DNA from: Phycisphaerae bacterium
Lineage (GTDB): Bacteria; Planctomycetota; Phycisphaerae; Phycisphaerales; UBA1924
Assembly: GCA_016794925.1 (NCBI GenBank)
Contig: JAEUIW010000017.1
Span: 1-64,000, forward strand
DNA length: 64,000 nt
Direction of reading: 5' to 3'
Part shown: positions 60,097 through 64,000 of the stretch, piece after piece
Numbering within the stretch: position 1 is the first letter of the stretch
Layout: each line of letters begins with the position of its first letter
Notes under the pieces: model-generated
Told to the model about the DNA's origin: nothing
Databases searched by the model: none
The model's input: the letters and a program-made list of their open reading frames with translations, nothing else
Position numbers and translations under genes: made by a program

Positions 60097-62250
60097 ATGA
60101 GCATGGTTGTCAAGGTCGAGCGCGAGATCGGCGGACGCACCCTGACCCTCGAGACCGGTCGTATCGCCAAGCTCTGCAATGCGTCGGTGCTCGCGACCTT
60201 CGGCGGCACGACCGTGTTGGCGACGGTGACGCGAGGCGCCCCACGGCCCGGCACCGACTTCCTTGGCCTGACGGTCGACTATCGCGAAAAGACCGCGGCC
60301 GCCGGCAAGTTTCCCGGTGGATTCCGGAAGCGTGAGGGTGCGCCGAACGAAAAAGAGATTCTCACCATGCGGCTGATCGATCGTCCGATCCGGCCGCTGT
60401 TTCCCGACGGCTACTTCGACGAGGTGCTCGTCCAGGTCTTTGTGATGAGCCACGATGGCGAGAACGACTCCGACGTGCTCGCCGGCACCGCGGCATCCGC
60501 GGCGCTGGCGCTGTCGGACGTGCCCTTCGAGGGTCCCATCGCGACCGTCCGCGTCGCCCGTGTGCATACGGACGACGGCCCGCGTTTCGTGATCTACCCC
60601 ACCGTCTCGCAGATGGAGTTCAGCGATCTGGACCTCGTGCTCTCGGGGCACAAGGACGGCCTGAACATGATCGAGGTGGGTGCCGCCGAGGTGCCCGAGA
60701 AGGACGTTTTGGCCTCATTGGACTTCGGGTACACGCACATCCGGGACGTGCTGGGCCTCATCGATGAACTGGCGAGCAAGGCCGGAAAACCGAAGAAGAT
60801 GGGTGAGATCTTCCTCCCCGACCCCGAGGTGACCGAGGCAGTTCGCACGCTCGCCGAGACCCGGCTCACGGCCGCCCGCAAGCTCAAGGGCAAGCAGGAG
60901 CGTTCCAACGCGGTCGATGCGCTTCGCACCGAGATCCTGGATGCGCATTTCTCCGAGAAGACCGACGGCACCGTCGCGCAACACCAGCAAAGCGTCAAGC
61001 GCCGGGCGCAGGCCAAGGATGCGTTCAAGCGGCTCGAGGAGCGAATCACGCGCCGGCTCATCGTCGAGCAGCGCACCCGCGCGGATGGTCGCGGTCCCAC
61101 GCAGATCCGCGACATCCAGTGCCAGGTTGGGGTCTTCGCCCGCACCCACGGGTCCGCGTTCTTCCAGCGCGGCGAGACGCAGAGCCTCGTCTCCTGCACC
61201 CTGGGTACGGGAAAGGACGAGCAGATCGTTGACGGCCTGCTCCCCGAGTACAGCAAGAAGTTCATGCTCCACTACAACTTCCCGCCGTTCTCGACCGGTG
61301 AAGTGAAACGCATCACCGGGCCCGGCCGGCGCGAGATCGGACACGGCGCGCTCGCCGAGCGGTCCATTCTGGGCATCCTGCCCAGCCCTGAGGAGTTTCC
61401 GTACACCATTCGGGTCGTGAGCGACATCACCGAGTCCAATGGGTCGTCGAGCATGGCTTCGGTCTGCGGAGGTTGCCTGGCTCTGATGGACGCGGGCGTG
61501 CCCATCAAAGCGACCTGCGCGGGCATCTCGGTCGGACGCTTCACGGACGACGATGGCAACAACGAGCTCTTCGTCACCGACATCATCGGTGAAGAGGATT
61601 TCTTTGGGGATATGGACTTCAAGGTGTCCGGCACGCGTGAGGGCATCACCGGCATCCAGCTCGACCTCAAGGCCAGGGGGCTTACGCTGCCGCAGATCGA
61701 ACGGATCTTCGTTCAGGCGCGCTCTGGCCGTCTCGAGATCATCGACATCATGGAGCGATGCCTCGCCGCGCCCAGACCGGAGATCAGCCCGCTCGCGCCT
61801 CGGCTGGTCACGATCATGATCAATCCCGAGAAGATCGGAAAGCTCATCGGCCCGGGCGGCAAGGTCATCCGCGGCATCCAGGAAAAGTGGGGCGTTACGA
61901 TCGAGGTCGAGGACGACGGCTCGGTGATGATCGCTTCGAACGATGGCGACGCCATGGCCGGCGCACGCGGCGAGATCGAGGCCCTCACCGAGGAAATCAA
62001 GGTCGGCACGATCTACACCGGCAAGGTCGTCTCGACAAAGGACTTCGGCGCCTTCGTCGAGTTGGCTCCGGGCACGGACGGCATGTGCCACATCTCGGAG
62101 CTCGCCGAGGGGTACGTCAAGTCGGTGCATGACGTGGTCAAGATCGGTGATCTCATCAAGGTCAAAGTCATCCTGGTGGACGATCAGGGTCGCATCAAGC
62201 TCAGCCGAAAGGCCGCATTGGCCGCCGATACGACGATGTCGAAAGTCTGA
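60097..62250 (+). CDS. pnp: Polyribonucleotide nucleotidyltransferase (PNPase)
   Basis: A 717-residue 3'-5' exoribonuclease using phosphate. The first RNase PH domain reads VATVTRG-like TVLATVTRGAPRPGTDFLGL with FPGGFRKREGAPNEKEILTM and RLIDRPIRPLFP. The second has the catalytic region PEYSKKFMLHYNFPPFSTGE and SDITESNGSSSMASVCGG. The KH domain (IGKLIGPGGKVIRGIQEKWG) and the S1 domain (GTIYTGKVVSTKDFGAFVEL) close the protein. ATG 60097 follows AGAAGGA; the upstream in-frame stretch from 59845 is leader sequence, not conserved protein. Confidence 0.96.
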   Translation: MSMVVKVEREIGGRTLTLETGRIAKLCNASVLATFGGTTVLATVTRGAPRPGTDFLGLTVDYREKTAAAGKFPGGFRKREGAPNEKEILTMRLIDRPIRPLFPDGYFDEVLVQVFVMSHDGENDSDVLAGTAASAALALSDVPFEGPIATVRVARVHTDDGPRFVIYPTVSQMEFSDLDLVLSGHKDGLNMIEVGAAEVPEKDVLASLDFGYTHIRDVLGLIDELASKAGKPKKMGEIFLPDPEVTEAVRTLAETRLTAARKLKGKQERSNAVDALRTEILDAHFSEKTDGTVAQHQQSVKRRAQAKDAFKRLEERITRRLIVEQRTRADGRGPTQIRDIQCQVGVFARTHGSAFFQRGETQSLVSCTLGTGKDEQIVDGLLPEYSKKFMLHYNFPPFSTGEVKRITGPGRREIGHGALAERSILGILPSPEEFPYTIRVVSDITESNGSSSMASVCGGCLALMDAGVPIKATCAGISVGRFTDDDGNNELFVTDIIGEEDFFGDMDFKVSGTREGITGIQLDLKARGLTLPQIERIFVQARSGRLEIIDIMERCLAAPRPEISPLAPRLVTIMINPEKIGKLIGPGGKVIRGIQEKWGVTIEVEDDGSVMIASNDGDAMAGARGEIEALTEEIKVGTIYTGKVVSTKDFGAFVELAPGTDGMCHISELAEGYVKSVHDVVKIGDLIKVKVILVDDQGRIKLSRKAALAADTTMSKV

Positions 62251-62620
62251 CTCTCGAGGCGTACCAATCCGCCACGCGTCGCGGTTCTTGTTTGGACCCC
62301 GTTCGCGGTCGGCTCATATGAGAATTCGAATCAGCTCCGGCCAGCGGAGAGAGTTTTCCACTGAACTCCATGAGGCGTGGTGTCTCCCGTGGACGCCGCG
62401 CGATTCGCGTGGTAATCTGGAGAAGTTCGACGAAGCGGAGGTGTTCGCGCTTCGCCGAACTCGGGAGAGGATCGGCCGGCTCGCCGTCCGTGATGGCTCT
62501 CGATGCATGGGACAAAGGACGGCCGGAAGGCCGCCCTCACAGAACGGTGTCGTGGGCTCGTGCGGCCGGTATTGGCGTCTTGTGGGCGCGAATCCGGCGG
62601 CATCGCGCGAGGTGACGGCG
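62251..62620 (+). promoter_or_regulatory. Intergenic region with promoter and long leader of the cold-shock gene
   Basis: A 370-base gap without a convincing gene. TGGACG (62390-62395) and TAATCT (62413-62418), 17 bases apart, could be the promoter, giving a leader of about 195 bases. The leader has a stem CGGCC (62520-62524), loop GGAA, GGCCG (62529-62533). Long leaders that refold in the cold are typical of csp genes. Confidence 0.45.
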
Positions 62621-62911
62621 ATGAGCGAACACGCGGCAGGAAAACTCGTCGATGTCGAAGGACTTGTGAAGTGGTTTGACCCGAAAAAGGGGTTCGGGTT
62701 CGTCGTCGGGCCGGAAGGGCAGGACATCTTCGTCCACTACACAAAGATCGATGGCGAGGGTTTCCGCGTGCTCCGCGATGGTTCCAAGGTACGTTACGAT
62801 GCCGAGAAGGGCGAGAAGGGGTGGCACGCGTCACGAGTGGTCCGGCTTGAGCCGATCGAGGTGATCGTCTCACCCCGCTCGCTGCCACACAGCCGTTCCC
62901 CTCGCCGATAA
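62621..62911 (+). CDS. Cold-shock domain protein
   Basis: A 96-residue single-stranded nucleic-acid-binding protein. GLVKWFDPKKGFGFVVGPEG contains the RNP1 motif KGFGFV, and QDIFVHYTKIDGEGFRVL holds RNP2 (DIFVHY). The rest (VRYDAEKGEKGWHASRVVRL) completes the five-stranded CSD. The C-terminal ~18 residues are an extra basic Pro/Ser/Arg tail. ATG 62621 follows GAGGTGA. It probably acts as an RNA chaperone; its place after pnp is suggestive of shared RNA-metabolism context. Confidence 0.92.
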   Translation: MSEHAAGKLVDVEGLVKWFDPKKGFGFVVGPEGQDIFVHYTKIDGEGFRVLRDGSKVRYDAEKGEKGWHASRVVRLEPIEVIVSPRSLPHSRSPRR

Positions 62912-62950
62912 ACAATCGTCCGGTCGCGGCGTGCAAGCGGTGGCGGACCC

Positions 62951-62962
62951 TATCCTGAGCCG
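62951..62962 (+). promoter_or_regulatory. Putative -10 element for a leaderless histidine kinase transcript
   Basis: TATCCT at 62951-62956 ends five bases before GTG 62962, and no Shine-Dalgarno sequence is present. This matches the pattern at 16425, 45142 and the kdsD and aminotransferase starts. Confidence 0.4.
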
Positions 62963-63873
62963 TGCTCACCGGACTGCTCATCGGCTTCGCGATCGGCACG
63001 TTGTCCGCGGCGGGCGCGACCTGGGTGATGATCAGGCGGTTGCTGAGACGGCGTCAGGCCGCTGAAAGACGGGCTCGCAACGCCGAGCGCCTGGCTGAAA
63101 TCGGGGCGCTCACCGGTGGCTTGGCCCACGAGATCAAGAACCCCCTCTCCACCATCGGGCTCAATGCTCAGTTGCTCGGCGAGGCGATCGACGATGCCGA
63201 ACTTCCACCGGATCAACGCGCACGTTTCGTCAACAGGATCGCAACGCTGCGGCGCGAGATCGAGCGGCTCCGCGGCATCCTGACCGACTTCCTCGAGTTC
63301 GCCGGTCAGGTCAGGCTGGAGTGCGAGAGGGTTGATCTGAACCAGCTGGTCTCGGAGCTCGCTGACTTCTATGCGCCCGAGGCCGAACGACAGATGATCC
63401 GCCTCCGAGTTGAGCTCACGCCGGACCCTCTCGAGGCCAGCCTCGATCCGCGGCTCGTGAAGCAGTCGCTCCTGAACCTGGTGCTCAACGCCACCCAAGC
63501 GATGTCGCCGGCGCCCCCAGAGGGTTCAAGCGGTCAACGCACGGCCGAGATTATTCTCCGAACGGAAGCAGTTCGCGCAGGCTCCGGAATCCGGGGCGGG
63601 CAACGTCGGTCAGCGGGCCGCGAGGCGGATCCTCGCATCGCGCCCAACGAAGCGAGCGTTCGCGTGCACGTCATCGACACCGGGCCGGGAATCTCCGAGG
63701 AAGTGCGCGCACGCATGTTCCAACCGTACTTTACGACCAAAGCGGGAGGATCGGGCTTGGGGCTGCCGACCGCAAAACGACTGATCGAAGCACACGGAGG
63801 GCGGCTCGACGTACACTCAGAGCCCGGCCGTGGATCCGATTTCATCGTGACGCTGCCGGTCGGATCCGGTTGA
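62962..63873 (+). CDS. Sensor histidine kinase (NtrB-like, membrane-anchored)
   Basis: A 303-residue kinase with one N-terminal membrane helix (about 3-24) and no recognisable sensor domain. The H-box is GGLAHEIKNPLSTIGLNAQL with phospho-acceptor His56. The ATPase has N-box LLNLVLNATQAM, G1 VIDTGPGISEEV, F-box FQPYFTTKAGGSGLGLPTA including G2, and ends DFIVTLPVGSG. An insert (about residues 190-225) lies between the N- and G1-boxes. The H-box is closest to NtrB/ZraS-type kinases. A response regulator was not found in the 127 bases that follow. Confidence 0.88.
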   Translation: MLTGLLIGFAIGTLSAAGATWVMIRRLLRRRQAAERRARNAERLAEIGALTGGLAHEIKNPLSTIGLNAQLLGEAIDDAELPPDQRARFVNRIATLRREIERLRGILTDFLEFAGQVRLECERVDLNQLVSELADFYAPEAERQMIRLRVELTPDPLEASLDPRLVKQSLLNLVLNATQAMSPAPPEGSSGQRTAEIILRTEAVRAGSGIRGGQRRSAGREADPRIAPNEASVRVHVIDTGPGISEEVRARMFQPYFTTKAGGSGLGLPTAKRLIEAHGGRLDVHSEPGRGSDFIVTLPVGSG

Positions 63874-63941
63874 CGCCGGCCGCTCGCCCCGTAGCATGTG
63901 CGCCTAACGATCGCACCAAACTGCTCCCCACGGAATTCGAG

Positions 63942-64000
63942 ATGATCCCAGCATTCAGCACGGTAGCCTGTCCTGACTGGACGATCGACCGCGTCGCGAG
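63942..64000 (+). CDS. Start of a sugar phosphate isomerase/epimerase-like gene (3' end outside window)
   Basis: Nineteen complete codons after ATG 63942 read MIPAFSTVACPDWTIDRVA, close to the N-terminus of planctomycete TIM-barrel sugar phosphate isomerase/epimerase proteins (STVACPDW with a following helix). TAGCAT at 63892-63897 could be the promoter -10 box, with a leader of about 38 bases containing CGGA. Too short for a firm call. Confidence 0.4.
   Translation, partial: MIPAFSTVACPDWTIDRVA

Overview
The window is high-GC DNA that most resembles a member of the Planctomycetota, probably the Phycisphaerae. I infer this from three things: short secreted proteins ending in a P-x-P-G / hydrophobic / poly-Arg tail (planctomycete PEP-CTERM style), an exosortase with an EpsI-type partner, and a gram-negative envelope and flagellar gene set that includes kdsC/kdsD, an LptC/LptA-like giant and fliN-fliA. 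No rRNA, tRNA, CRISPR array, insertion sequence or phage gene was seen.

Layout. (1) 1-31665, all on the + strand: a long exopolysaccharide locus. It starts inside a glucose-1-phosphate cytidylyltransferase and continues with a CDP-glucose dehydratase-like gene and the first ~50 codons of an epimerase, which runs into a ~140-base, almost pure C tract (1550-1690) that is probably artefactual. It resumes with a secreted beta-helix protein, a flippase, acyltransferases, an O-antigen polymerase/ligase-like protein, at least six glycosyltransferases, a methyltransferase, an asparagine synthetase-like protein, a polysaccharide deacetylase, a GalE-like epimerase, a UDP-sugar dehydrogenase and a WecG/TagA transferase. 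The export and sorting core follows: a degenerate nucleotidyltransferase, exosortase, EpsI-like protein, Wzz/BY-kinase, a polyprenyl-phosphate sugar transferase and a 1409-residue TPR protein. Many of these genes overlap by 1-4 bases, so they are probably translated as operons.

(2) 31951-34196: three secreted proteins with exosortase sorting tails. They are probable substrates of the exosortase 10 kb upstream. The first has residues suggesting an internal Cys-Gln thioester; the other two are tandem paralogues. A strong intrinsic terminator (34231-34265) closes the block.

(3) 34506-45085: flagellar export and regulation genes in the order fliN, fliO, fliP, fliQ, fliR, flhB, flhA, flhF, flhG, a small membrane protein, fliA.

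(4) 45153-64000: housekeeping genes in mixed orientation. These are folK, a hypothetical protein, xerC/D-type recombinase, two lipoprotein-like genes, a small protein, a TIM-barrel-like protein, an isolated nuoC, a giant LptC/LptA-like protein with kdsC and kdsD, scpA, an aminotransferase, rpsO-pnp, a cold-shock protein, a histidine kinase and the first codons of another gene. Several start codons lie 5-8 bases downstream of a TAnnnT hexamer, which suggests leaderless transcripts.

All functional calls rest on reading motifs and gene order by eye. No database search was run.
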